Below, in pieces: positions 47,301 to 59,000 of a DNA stretch of 64,000 nucleotides (the first letter of the stretch is position 1; every line of letters starts with the position of its first letter). Position numbers and translations under genes: made by a program. The notes beneath the pieces were generated by a model. The model made no database searches, was not told where the DNA came from, and saw only the letters and a program-made list of their open reading frames with translations. Source of the stretch: Gymnogyps californianus (Eukaryota; Chordata; Aves; Accipitriformes; Cathartidae); contig NC_059471.1 in assembly GCF_018139145.2 (NCBI RefSeq), positions 203,751,494 through 203,815,493 of the forward strand. The letters run 5' to 3'.

Positions 47301-48737
47301 TAATGAATTTAGCTACTCTAATTATCACACAGCAGACTAGGATGCCACACTGTATTAAAAAAAAAAAGTTTCAGAATCAGTTTTGCCAGAGAAAGGCAGG
47401 ATTATCTGTCTGGTGGGTTTTGCACCTTGTCAATGCAAACTTCTCTGGTATCTTTTCCCCTGAGGTTCAGCTGTAGTATTAAATAGAAACTTCATTTATC
47501 CACTGTGGAAAGAGAGACTACAGATAGATAATCTACAGGTTAATATTAGCAAGAGTGTAAAAATCCACTATAAAAATCATTTGCACACAAGTCACCATAT
47601 AAATTAGTTTTACACTTCTCAAAATCCTGGAGGAGGATTGAAGTTTCTGTACTTCTGTGAGTGACAGCCAGCTAGTTTGCTGGTGCTTCTCTTATGCACA
47701 CTCCATCACTGACTATCTTTAAGAAAGTCTTGTGATTCATTTACTGTTCCATTCCCACCAAAGTAGACACCTGGGTTCATAAAACTGTCTGCTATGTAAT
47801 AACTTCTGCTATATAAGATAAAACCATTATCGTGGTAAATAAGTTGCAAAATAGGATCCTGAGAAGTACTAATGAATCTCTTGCCAAACTGCTTAAATCA
47901 TAATGACTTTGTCACAAGAACATCATATGTTTATAATCTTGTTATGATACTGAAGCCTTATACAGCTGTTTTTTTGTAATACTTTTGTAGCTGGTTTAAA
48001 GCCATCTGGTGCACGTATGGCCAGGTATACATGATTTAAACCAGAGGTTCACAAATTTTTGTTGTTGTTGTTGTGACTACACATGCACCTTCAGCCAACT
48101 CATGATATTTTCTCAGTATATGACAGTGGAGTTGAAATGGAATCATGTCACTATTTATTTGTACGTGGTGACTAGATACGATGTTCCTGATAGCCACATG
48201 TGAGAACTGCTGTTTTAGTTTGTTATCTCTTAACATTTAGATCCTGAAAATTATATAAATGTTGGATCGATCTCCACATAAGCCAAAGATTGATACACAG
48301 CTTTGGATCTCTTCTAGATGTCGTAACTTTTCCTGTGCTTTTATAAAGCCCAAGTCTTTAACTATAATTCTAGTAAGTAGATATAGGAACATATGATTTT
48401 TATCTCCTGGTTACTTAGCAGAAAGCTTGCATTTGGAGATCATCTTATTAAAAGACCAGTGATATATGGATTAAAAAGATTAGAGTTAAGGTTTCATCCG
48501 TATTTTGCTGCTTATTAATTAAAGGCCTTAATTTGCTTATAGTTTACTTTTTTAATTCCATGTTATGATTGGATCACTGTAGTATTTAGAAGCTGCAACC
48601 AAGATCAAGGCTGTATTATATTAAATTCTGAAAAACCACATAGTAAAAGGAAGCCTCTACTTGGCAGTTGAAATAAAACAAGATCCACAGGGACTGGGGA
48701 AGGAAAGAAGTACCTTTTCTGACTGACTTAATTATTT

Positions 48738-48800
48738 TTCTATGGCAGAGTGACTTGTTCAAGGTCATAGAAGAATTTAATTTCTGTATCAGTGAGCAGG
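48738..48800 (+). repeat. MIR-like ancient SINE fragment
   Basis: GAGTGACTTGTTCAAGGTCA is a near match to the MIR core GTGACTTGCCCAAGGTCACA. Only the core is left. Confidence 0.45.
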
Positions 48801-50309
48801 TGGAAAAGAAAGAGAGGATGTTTAATCTGCACTTTCATGTGCAGTTTTTTTACTCATTTCCTATGGAAATAAGTCTTCTGTGATCATGTTTGTGCCTTTC
48901 CCTCCCTTTTTTCCTCTCTACCCATAACTTTTGGATCCATTGATTAATACAAACAAATTTGGAAGAGGAGTAAAAGTCTTAAATAGAATTGTCTTTCTAC
49001 AAATTTTGTGAAAGCAGATGCCAGGAAAAGGGAAGAAGAAACCATCTGAAGGCCCTTGCTACAGTAAAGCTGCTGCCTGAGTTCACATTCACAAGAGAGA
49101 ACTACATATATTCCCAACCATGGGAAAAACTTCTGTAATGATGTCAGATCGGCTCCCTTCCTATTTCACTATAGGGCTCTAGAGCATAACACACAGTTGT
49201 CCATGCTACATACAGTAGTTCGATTTGGCTCCAATCTGGAGTGAAATAAGTAGTGTTCTTGGGGAGGAGCCCTGGCGCAGAACGGAGGCTACTTTTCTGC
49301 AGCTTCAGGACTTGCACCCTACAAGCCAATGGAGACAAACTGATCTATAGTTCACTCAGGGATGGGGTTCATTCCTTGGTGCAGATCACAGAGGTAGCAT
49401 AGATGCAATCAAAGCAGAACTTGCACTTTCAAACAAAAGATGCTGCTCATTGGACAGTCAGGCATATTTGTTCTGATGATTGTGGAACCATTTGTTTAAT
49501 GATAATGTTGTTCTTCAATACATATGGTAGGGAGGAGGAAGAATTCCTTTGGGAGGGCTTTGGAAACCTTTCTCTCAAACTAAGTCACTGGATTGTTTCT
49601 TTTTAGGAAGGAATTAGTACATCTTGCATCTTTGATTTCATGCTAATTTTCCTTCATATGGTCTGTTTCTGTTAGAGCCTAGACTGTAGTTCTGCAGTGT
49701 GTCATGGTAAGCAGCATGTAGATTAGTGCCATGTGTTAAAGTTGGAAAGTTTCTTCACTTTTTTTGCTTGGTTTGTGGCAGCAATAGTTTCCCCCTCCCC
49801 TTTTTTCTCAGTTGTGTGGTTAGGAACTGATTTATTGCTTATGTATCCTGTGGCAGTATTTAATATTAGTTAGATGTTTGGCCATATGTACTTCCCTGAA
49901 ATCTTACATCGGTTTTCATTGATGGGGATTTCCTGGGTGCTCACATGCCTTTCTTTTGTATCTTCTCTCCAGATACATGTCTTGGGTAATCACAGAAGCA
50001 TTATGGTATAAGCTGTGCAGTGTAACTTCTTTAATTATGAGACTATTTGGCCGCTGTCAAGACTTTTGCTCAACTATCTTGCAGTGAATTTGAGCACAAG
50101 TGACAAACATGGTTGACTATTAACTTCATGTCATTTATCATTCCTCCTAAGGAATTCCATCTTGCTATTCCTGACCAAAGAGTTTTATGTGTAGTGAGCA
50201 GGGTTTTCAACCTCAACATAAGCAGTTTATGTCTATTCTTTACTTTTTCTTCCTCACTGATGATTATGTCTCCTTATAATTAAAAACATCAATCATATCC
50301 ATTCCCAGC

Positions 50310-50620
50310 TGAATTTTGCTAGACTAAGTCAAGCTCTTCTTACATGATAGACTCTTAATTCCTCTGATCATTCTGATAACCCTTTCCCCATTTTGAAGGA
50401 AGATGAATGTAAACTGGTGGCTAGAACTGTACTTAATATTCCAGAACAGGTCTTGCCAGGGCTTTTTATTGTACCACAACTACCCTTCCTGCTTCTGGAA
50501 ATTCCGTGTACAATATATCTAAGGTCACGCATCTTATGGCTGCTTCACGTTGGTTGCTAATAAGCCTGCTGTGATTGACTGGTTCTCTTTTGAGGCATAC
50601 TTTGGTGAGCTTTCTGCTTC
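50310..50620 (-). mobile_element. Ancient CR1/L3-like LINE fragment, antisense
   Basis: Diverged matches to the antisense amniote CR1 pol region: AAGTCAAGCTCTTC, CCTCTGATCATTCTGATAACC, TAGAACTGTACTTAATATTCC and CAGGTCTTGCCAGGGC. It is far more decayed than the other CR1 copies here, so it is an old insertion. Confidence 0.6.
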
Positions 50621-51960
50621 TTTGATTGTTTGAATTGTGTTCCTGTAGTTTCTCGTAGCTAATGTTACGTGACTGGAGGCACTCTGGCCAGGCCATATGG
50701 TATGAGAGCGTTTAGGCTTGCCTCTGGGTATTAAGGATGGGACTTGTATATTCCAGCTACTTTTTGGAAGAGGTGGGGCGTGAATGTTGTCTGTATTTAA
50801 CACTGCATCTGTTGGCAGCATATATAAGGCAAACGGTGTTTGTCCTTTGCCTTAAATGTTTACCTGTTTTAGCACTGTAAGGAGCCTAGTCTTAATGAAA
50901 CTGTAAGAAATTTACTTAAATCCATTGTAGACTGTAGTACCATGTACCTTTCTGCAGGCAGCAGTACTGACTTCAGCAACTCCTGTCCTGCCCCTCTGGC
51001 CACCGCTCCAACCCCTGAGTGGGCCCTAAAAGCTATTCTCTTTTCTTGAGGCTAGATTAATTCCATGCTCTGCTTCAGCGCGGTCCCACAATGGTTTGAA
51101 CCAGCAAAAAGTGAATGGTGACAAAGGGTCTTAAATGAGTGGCTGGGAAGAGAGGTAGGACAGGGAAGGGACCACGTAAAGCCCACACCACCACTCCAAG
51201 AAGTGTCTGTTGAGCCATAAACTCCAATCATCAGTACTCCTGCTGGGGCTGTACAGCTGTATGAAAGATGCTGCATGTGGAGTCAGTGAGGCTGCTTAAA
51301 TGAAACCAAGCCCTTCACCAGTGGTGTTTATGTTTGGCTTAATAGGTGTGAGCTGGAGCAGTAGGCTTACGCTGTAACTCCTTACCCAAATTAGGCATAC
51401 TGAGTGCAAAAATTTTCACGGTAGTGTTATTTTCTATTCTTACCTCAATGGAGAAATAAACCAAAAATGACAGAGTCCTAAAATTAAATGAAAAGCATGG
51501 ACATCCCATAGATTATGTACAGCGAGATGAAAACCTCAGTATTATTTGAGAGGAGTGGGACCTGCGAGTTCAGAACTGCTGTACCGCAGCCTAAAACACC
51601 AAAACAAGAAAAAAACCATTTGCAAACAGACGAAGCCTGTACTCAAACACAGATTAGGTAGTATTTGGACAACAAAATGGCTGTGGTTATGGTTATAGGT
51701 GATCCACAGGAGCGCAGCTGGAAGAAGTCGGGGAGGGGGGGGGAGCCCCGACACCACAATCCGGGGCCGTTTCCGGGCCGCGCTGGGGCGCGGGGGCCGT
51801 GCCGCAATTACCGAAAGCGCGTCCCAGGGACTTACTGCGGGGCGCTGCGAGACGCGGGGCACGCAACCCCGGGGCGCGCAACGCCAGCGGCTGCCTTCCC
51901 GGCGAGGCTCTTCGGCCGCCGGCCCCGCTCCGCTCCGCTCCGCGCGGCGGCGGCTCCGCT

Positions 51961-51984
51961 GGGCCGGGCCGGGCCGGGCCGGGC
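51961..51984. repeat. GGGCC pentamer repeat, about 4.8 units
   Basis: An uninterrupted (GGGCC)4-GGGC array in the CpG island about 330 bp upstream of the ATXN7L1 start codon. Confidence 0.95.
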
Positions 51985-52245
51985 GGCGACGCTGCGCCGG
52001 GGCGCGAATGGGCAGCGCGCGGCCGGCGCGACGCGGGGGCGGCGCGGGTCCGGCGCCCCCCTCGGGGCGGGCGGCAGGCCCGGCTGCCGGCGGCGTCGCG
52101 GGGCGCGGCGCGCAGGCGCGGGGGGCGCGGGCATGCGCGCTGGGCGGCGGGGAGCCCGATCTGATAGGGAGCAGGGGCTGACACTACCCCCGTGTGGGCG
52201 GCGGAACGTCCCGAGGATGACGTGCGGCGTTCTCGAATCCCGTGT

Positions 52246-52263
52246 CTCGCTCGCTCGCTCGCC
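52246..52263. repeat. CTCG tetranucleotide run, about 4 units
   Basis: (CTCG)n in the ATXN7L1 5' leader, inside the region equivalent to the mammalian N-terminal extension. Confidence 0.85.
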
Positions 52264-52316
52264 GCCGCCGAAGGAAACGGGAAAAGCAACAAGGAGGCAG
52301 GAGCAGGCGCGGCGCC

Positions 52317-52431
52317 ATGGCGGCCCTGGAGCGGCCCGTGCCCAGTCCCGAGGCGTTCCTGGGCCAGCCCTGGGCCGCCTGGGTGCGGGAGGCCGCCCCC
52401 CCGCACGCGCACGGCGCCGCCCCCCCGCACA
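52317..52431 (+). CDS. ATXN7L1: ATXN7L1 coding exon 1
   Basis: 38 codons plus one base, with donor A|GTAAGG. The conserved core [15 protein letters not shown] is followed by an Ala/Pro/His stretch [13 protein letters not shown]. That stretch comes from a 24-bp tandem duplication and makes the linker to exon 2 about six residues longer than in human. Confidence 0.9.
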
Positions 52432-53026
52432 GTAAGGGCAGGGACCGGCCCGCGGCTCGGCACGCCGCTCCCCTCCCCCGGAGCGCACGCACGGCGGCGG
52501 GGCCAGGGGCCGGGGGCCCGGCCGGGCCGCCCCCCCCCCCCCCCCCCCCCCCCCACCACCCGGGGCCGCGCGGCGCGGCGGGAGGTGCCGCCCCCCGGGC
52601 GCTCAGCTGACGCGCCGAGCCCCGGTGCCATGTGTGCGGGAGGCGCTGGCGCACGCCGCGCCGTGCCGCTGCCCCGCGGCGCGGGCTCCGCCGCTGGGCC
52701 GGCGCCGCGGTGGGGGAAGGGGGCGAGGGGGAGGATGCGCGGCGCGGAGGGGCCGGAGGATGCTGCGGGGGGGACCGGAGGGTGCTGCCGCGGGGGGCCC
52801 GGCCGTTCCGCTCCCTCGCAGATGCCCCGACCATTGTGCTTTTGCTGTTGCAAATAGAAACACTGCTCACCTCCTCACCTCTCGTCCTCCCCCCGCCAAA
52901 CAATAAATGCACACCTCTGGGCCCTCGGCGCTTCCTGACTCTGCTTCTCTTCTGCAGGTGTAGATCTAGAAGAGGCTGGAAAGGAGGGTGGAAAAAGCAG
53001 GGAGGTTATGAGGCTTAATAAAGAAG
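52317..53026 (+). CDS. ATXN7L1: ATXN7L1, ataxin-7-like 1 (first two coding exons; rest outside window)
   Basis: ATXN7L1 is a paralogue of ataxin-7, the SAGA subunit that anchors the histone H2B deubiquitinase module; it is expected to be nuclear. Exon 1 gives [19 protein letters not shown] and exon 2 gives [19 protein letters not shown]. Both match the N terminus of human ATXN7L1 as I recall it ([33 protein letters not shown]), and better than ATXN7 itself. The junction AGT (Ser) is in phase, and exon 2 ends on G as needed for the following Asp codon of DMHLFG. The ataxin-7 zinc-binding block and the SCA7 domain lie off the right edge. No polyglutamine is present. The start ATG at 52317 has a good context (G at -3, G at +4). 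The neighbour CDHR3 is divergent, as in human. Confidence 0.92.
52432..52957 (+). other. ATXN7L1: ATXN7L1 intron 1 (526 bp)
   Basis: A GT-AG intron, mostly CpG island, with the C25 tract. Its long open frames on both strands are compositional. Confidence 0.88.
52530..52554. repeat. ATXN7L1: C25 homopolymer in ATXN7L1 intron 1
   Basis: Twenty-five C residues in the CpG island (G25 on the minus strand). A run like this is prone to slippage and to assembly error, and G25 can form G-quadruplexes. Confidence 0.9.
52958..53026 (+). CDS. ATXN7L1: ATXN7L1 coding exon 2
   Basis: A 69-base exon with acceptor CTTCTCTTCTGCAG and donor G|GTAAGT, encoding [16 protein letters not shown] then MRLNKE. This block is essentially identical to human ATXN7L1 as I recall it. 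It is too short to show up as an ORF; recognised by homology and splice sites. Confidence 0.95.
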
Positions 53027-56000
53027 GTAAGTGGATAGTGCTGGCACACCTCTCTACCTGTCTGTCTCTTGGTGGCTGTGGATGACTGTGGTTTGGCCTT
53101 GACAGAGTAGTCTAATAGCATATGGATCTCTCTGCTGTGAAGAATGTTTCAGGGTTGGATACACGCAGATGACTGTCACTGTGTCAACTTCTTTTGAAGT
53201 ACGAGTATAACAGGTGTATGCGTGCGACTGACAGACGCGGTAAAAGATAAGGCAATTTTAAGTCAAAAGACAACTACACATCAGTGGCCATATTGGAATT
53301 TTTCGAGGACCCTGTCCCTTGGTGCAACGTTTCACTTGCTTCTGTGTGAAGATAAGCGTATAAACCCGTTCATCAACTTTAAACGTTATATTATCATCAG
53401 CGACTGTAGTGAAAAACATTTTCACTTGTGGAGAGAAATGGTCTGTTACGATCTTTGAGTTGGTTCGCTGTAGCTCAAATCGCATTTATTTTTTCATTCT
53501 CACTGCTGAGTGTGACTTACAGTCAACTGAGCAGCCAACGTCTAATATTATCTTACGTTAGGCTAAGCCATGCGTATTATGCAAAACCAAATATAATAGG
53601 TTATTTGGGCCATAAGGTTTTCTGGTACCGTGAGTATGAACAGGCAAATTCCAGGCTAATGGTATTTGCTAATATGCCATGCCTGACACAGTTCTGTCAG
53701 TTGCGAGAGGAGAAGCTTTAGTGGTGAGCGTAGGCAAATCAAATTTACACATTTTGTTTGTGATGTGCGTCGTTAACATCATGCTGGGGTAACACCTAAT
53801 GCCACTAGTGAAATGGTTTGGGACATTTTCATGTAGCTTTCCGTTTGTTCTGTTAAGAAAGCAGTATACATATACAACCTTTCTGTCATGAGAAAAATTT
53901 CTTGTGAAGTCAGTTCATAATGAACGATCCCATCATAGTGAAACTTCGGTGTGACTTACTGATGCTGAGAGAAATCCCGCTATTACCTGTAATGTCATAA
54001 TATATATTCTGAAATGATGTTAAGTTTCTCGTTATATTATAGTTGTCATTACACATGCATTTAATTTTCAGCATCTTGGCAGCTTAAAGGAATCTTATGT
54101 TTCCTAAACAAGCTCTTGAAAAAAGAATGAATTAATCAGTAACATAGATTTGTGTGATGAACTATAAAATTGCATGGAGTACACATTAAACAAAATTATT
54201 TAAAATACGATAAAACCTCCCTTTTGAAAGACCATTATAGAGATGCCAAGCTTGATTGTGTTCATGTCTTGATTCTTACGTGCCTGAACCTCTGTATCTT
54301 GCCAGCCCAAAAATAACTTAGAGGCAGAACTGGGATTTTCATGTAGTATATTTATAGGTAAAAGGTTCAAGGCTCAAACAGTTTGTACATCTATCAGTAA
54401 TGTTGAGTGTATGTTTGATTCAGAAGTAATCAAAGAAAAATCTTGCTACTGGAGCTCAGCCTTCATAAGGAGCTTAATTTATTGAGATAAAATGTTTTGT
54501 GCCTAGAAGTCCTTGAACACAAATTCTTACTATAAACTTACTTGAAACATAAAGGTGGAAGCGCATCCCTACTCCTTAGTCGTACATAATATGCAAATTG
54601 TTTCCTAGAATGATTCAGTTTAGATTATCAGCTGTAGTTTCTCATTGTTTGTTTTTCAGGGGGTTAGAGACTCCATCAAAGGAGCTCTGTATAGACTCAC
54701 TATCCAGAAAAATTATTTCCAAACAAAGTGGAATGTCATTGCTGACGTTATGATAGTGACAAGTGTGAAGCACTTACTAGCTTTTATAGTACTTGCATTA
54801 TAATACAGTTTAAAAAACCAAAACTGACTGTTGCATTTAGAAAATGCAAAGCTTTAGGAATTTTGTTGCTTCCAAGTAGTAATTTGCTTTGGATCACTTA
54901 GAACTTTCATGAAGTTTGAATAAATGAGTATGTGTTGAAATATTTCTACTGGATTCACTTAAGCAGTCTGTTAATACAGGTGTTGTCACCACACCCATCT
55001 GTGTGTCTGAGCACCCACTGTAAATCTTCCTTGATCCTCACTGTCCTTATTAATAAAGGTGGGGAAAAATTTGAAGAGTTAGATTGATCTGCAGAAAACA
55101 TCGCTCCTGTACTTGCAGAAACGCTTGTGCGCTTATTCTGATCTTGCACATGTGTCGTGTGACATTGACTTTTTTTGTCTGCTTTGTTCATAGACAAGGG
55201 TTGTGGTAGCGGTACGTCTTAATACCAAACCCAATTCATTTTTCTTTGCAATCTTATCTATTTGAGTAGGCCTTCTTATGGCATTTGTGGTGCCAGGAGA
55301 TAGTAAGCGATGTCTTAGAAAAATCAGACTTTACTTGTGTAAGGTAACTGGGGGATGACGGATGGACAGGACTTTAAGTATGAAAAATTACTGTCCTGTT
55401 TGATAAAGATAGTGTAAAATCCATCTCATCGCATTTACTGCTTGTAGTATTTGTCTGCATTTTGTCAACTTTAGTCGATGCGACCAAATTTATGTGGCCA
55501 TTCCCTTGGAAGCAGTTAAGCAAGAAGCCTTTTTAGACTAGTGAAACTGTGTGGAGAACATGGTGGAGGGAAGGGGTGGGAAGACGATGGTCTCCTCCAG
55601 GCCACAACAAGGTGTTTCACTTTGGTTTTGTAGGAAAAAATGATGTCAGATGTCAAAAAGTAATTTCAGCCAGCTTCATCCTTGTGTCGCTGCCTCCTTT
55701 CTGGTTGTGCACTGTATATGTTTAGAGTGATGGGCTGCTCTTCCTCCTCCTGTTGGCCCAGGCGGGGACCTGGGAGGCAGCATTCCCCAGTGGTAGTGGG
55801 GAGAAACGCTGCCAGATCTCCTCCTGCCCAAGTGTTTGATGCTTCTTGGCACATCCCTGGGCAAAGGAGTCGCAGTCTGGCTATGCTGTTCATTTCTGTA
55901 ATGCAAGAGATGCACCGACGCCATGTGCCCCCTGTGCCCCATCTTTAGGGCAGAAGTAAAGACGTAGAAATATTGCTCACTGCTCTCCTTTATTCTACAG

Positions 56001-59000
56001 TGTATATGTAGGCAGCACAGAGGGAGAGAAATTTCCTGAACATTTGTTCAGTTTTGTAGACGGAATTGCTTTTTGCATGCTAATACTTACTTTATGTTTT
56101 CCTTTAGCAAATGCAGTATGTCCATGGTTGACTTTTACTGGCATGTAGATTTGTGGAGAGGGGATTATGAAGTTGCAAGTGTTCACAGAAAATGAAAAAT
56201 CTTATGCATAAATGTTTGTGCCAGGAAAAAAAAAAAAAACCCAAACTTAACTGCTTATCTAATCAGGAAACAGAAACAGTATGTGTAACTTATCTGACAA
56301 ATCACTACCAACCAGCCAGCTTAGCTAAAAGAGGGGTTATCACAATTGGAGCAGCATTTAGAATTTATATTGAATTTTAAAAAGTTGAATGGCATATTTG
56401 AAGAATTGAAGATTTTCTTGTAGATAGTATGCGTAGTAAAAGGAGTCTATATTTATTTGACAATTTGTGTCCTGTAAAAAGTCGCAGTAACTGTATGCCT
56501 GAGATAGATACAGTGATCTTTTATTATCAGTCATAACCTGTAACTGATTTTAGATTAATTTTGGAGGCATATGTTTTACTTTATACAATATTTAAGAAAA
56601 TAATAGAAGAGTGTGATTTTTTGGTTTTACGTACAGAACTCTTAATAATCAGTTTAGTAAATGTGCAAGCATTAAGTGCTGTGAGTGTTTCAAGGTAGGC
56701 ACAGGCTGTAAAGGAGCAGAAGATATCCTGTGTATCTTCGTGAACTACAGCAGGGTTAAATATGACCTATGGGATTTAGATCTATATCTGGGTACTTGGT
56801 GTCGTAGTCAACTTCAGTTTCTCAGTTCAGTGGGTTTGTATTATTGATGTTTCAATCTGATGATGTGTGTGTTTTGTCTTAGATAATCTTTTCACTAACC
56901 ATACTGACTCATTATTGTTTAACGTTAAGGATGTTACGTAAAAAATTCTATTCTGTTTTTCTGATGTTGTGTTAAAATTAGAGATTTTCTATCATTATTG
57001 CGCAGCCCCAAACTTGACCATTTTACTTGACGATTACACTTGCAAACTGGATTTTTAAATCTATTGGATAGTTATTTACAATATATTTTTCCTAGTTTGA
57101 CTTCCCACATAAATATCTGATGGAAAGCTTTTTGGTAAATCCTCTGGCAACATCAGAAGAAAATTAAAGGGGTACTGATTAGTTTTGCTTTCAGTATTTT
57201 TTTATTCTTCAGAAAAATATCTTGATGATTTTATCATTCTACATGGAAAAATAAGAAGTAAGGAGGTTGGGCGATGGTAGGGAACTCTTCTATAGGGAAA
57301 AAAGGTTGTAGCATACAACATTCTACTTCATGAAAAGCAAGAGGAAGAGAACTAAAATTATTTATGAGGAGACTGTGAAAGAAGAGAAGACAAAACCAGC
57401 TGGTTAATGTAAGCATAGGGATTGGAGTTGATCTTTTTTTTTTTTTTAAATTATTATTTACTTTTTGTTTACTAGTGGTTTGCCGATGGTGTTTTTTGTC
57501 TCCTTTTAAAAACATACCAAACAAAAATTTAAGAATAAAACATTCTTGTTTTTCTTAGCCACCTTCATCTTTCATCTTTTTGTGGTGGTAGGGAATGTTG
57601 GAAAGGGCTGAGAGGGAAAGGAAATTATAATTTTAAACACATACCCCAAAAGAAAGAGGTAAGGTTATTGAATTTAGACCGCCTTAGTTGGTGATTTGGG
57701 GTTGGTTTTCGTTTTGGTTTTGCAGTGGGCAAAAGAGAGGGGTGAATGTTGTATAATTTTCTTTCTCTTCCCTGTAAGCTAGTAAGGTCTTCCAGAGATA
57801 CTGGTTCTTAAACAGATGTAATATTCAGGTGGAGCTTGATGACTGAAATAACTGAGAATTGGCAGGGTACAAAACTGTGGCTGTTGTCAAGAGAAACTTT
57901 TTCTTACCATTCTTATCTTTGTGCTGGGAATAAGAATAGTGAGGAAAGGTCCCCATGGTGTTTTTCTTTAGGATGAGAAATGACAGTGGGATTGAATTCT
58001 GGTGTGCATTCTGGTGTTTAAATGCCTGATCAGTTTGGTATACGATATCTTGACTCCGATATTTTTATTTTTTTTTCCCATGGACAGCTTCTGCAGGGGG
58101 GTGGCGTGGCTCCTGGTTGTGGCTGTCACCTCATTAAATGTGTCTCAAGGAATGGTGACAGAGGAAGAATGAAACATTATGTATGATAGTGCCCAGAAAT
58201 TTAGTCAGAATTGTAGTTTATCCTCATAGTTACATAGTTATTTTCTGAAACCTGTCCTTTAGTTCATCAGCCCACACACTGGATAAAAAGAGTGGAGTAA
58301 TGGTAGGGCTCTCTGATCAGGCATTCTGTGTTTTGAATCAGGATTTTGATGTTTTTGAATATGTATCTAAAACTGTTGTTCTATAAATTACTTCTTTAAA
58401 AATTCTGGTTTTGTTAGGTGGCACATATCTTGATGGAGTTCAGGTGATACTTCTCCCAGTATTTGTGCAACAGTTATTCTGAAGAGGTTAGATCTCCTGT
58501 AGTTTAAGGTACCTCTTTTGATCGCTGTTGGGGAAACCATGTGTGATTTTCTGTCAACTGACAGCACTGTCACTAAAGATCTGTCTCTGACATTCCTTCT
58601 ACTTGTTGTAATTTGTAACTGGACTTGAGAAAGAGGGAAATGACATGTTTACTTGTGTACCCCAAGCCCTGTTGTCGCCACAGAAAGTGAAATGACTTCT
58701 TGTATCTAATTTTGATTGAGATATAAAAACGTGTGTGTTTTCTTGTTGATCTGCCTCTGTGTGTGGTTAATAGTTTATAGATGAAATATAGGTTTCCATG
58801 TATAAAAAAAGATTACACAAGAGTTGAACCATTTCCACTGTGAAATCGAGTAATTTCCTTGAAATGGGCCTTTTGTTCTAGTTAATTAAAAATTAGCTCA
58901 TTATCAGGTTCTGTTTTACCTTTGGGGCAAAAAATGTTAGCCATTTAACCAAGGCTGAGGTGTATGAGATGGAAGCATTGGAAAATCCTATAGAAAACAT

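Larger units (their letters stand above)
26881..51689. other. Intergenic region between CDHR3 and ATXN7L1
   Basis: About 25 kb with no supported gene. Contents I can name are listed separately: T28, two CR1 pieces, MIR-like remnants, the solo LTR, a direct repeat and a hairpin. Purine-rich plus-strand tracts lie at about 29.4-29.9, 33.1-33.45 and 44.7-45.3 kb. The 44.4-45.1 kb stretch is GC-richer than its surroundings, but its open frames look compositional. A non-coding RNA or a small lineage-specific gene cannot be excluded from sequence alone. Confidence 0.7.
51690..52865 (+). promoter_or_regulatory. ATXN7L1: CpG-island promoter of ATXN7L1
   Basis: About 1.2 kb of very GC-rich, CpG-dense sequence in an otherwise AT-rich window, containing the first coding exon of ATXN7L1. 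Such islands normally mark broad, TATA-less vertebrate promoters, often with some divergent transcription. The exact start site cannot be read from sequence. The long open frames on both strands here result from the lack of stop codons in GC-rich DNA. Confidence 0.85.

Noticed and set aside
51665..52912. Very long open frames on both strands (up to 386 codons) in the CpG island
   Set aside because: Their composition is Gly/Ala/Pro/Arg only, as expected where stop codons are rare. Only the MAALERP frame has homology and a proper splice donor.
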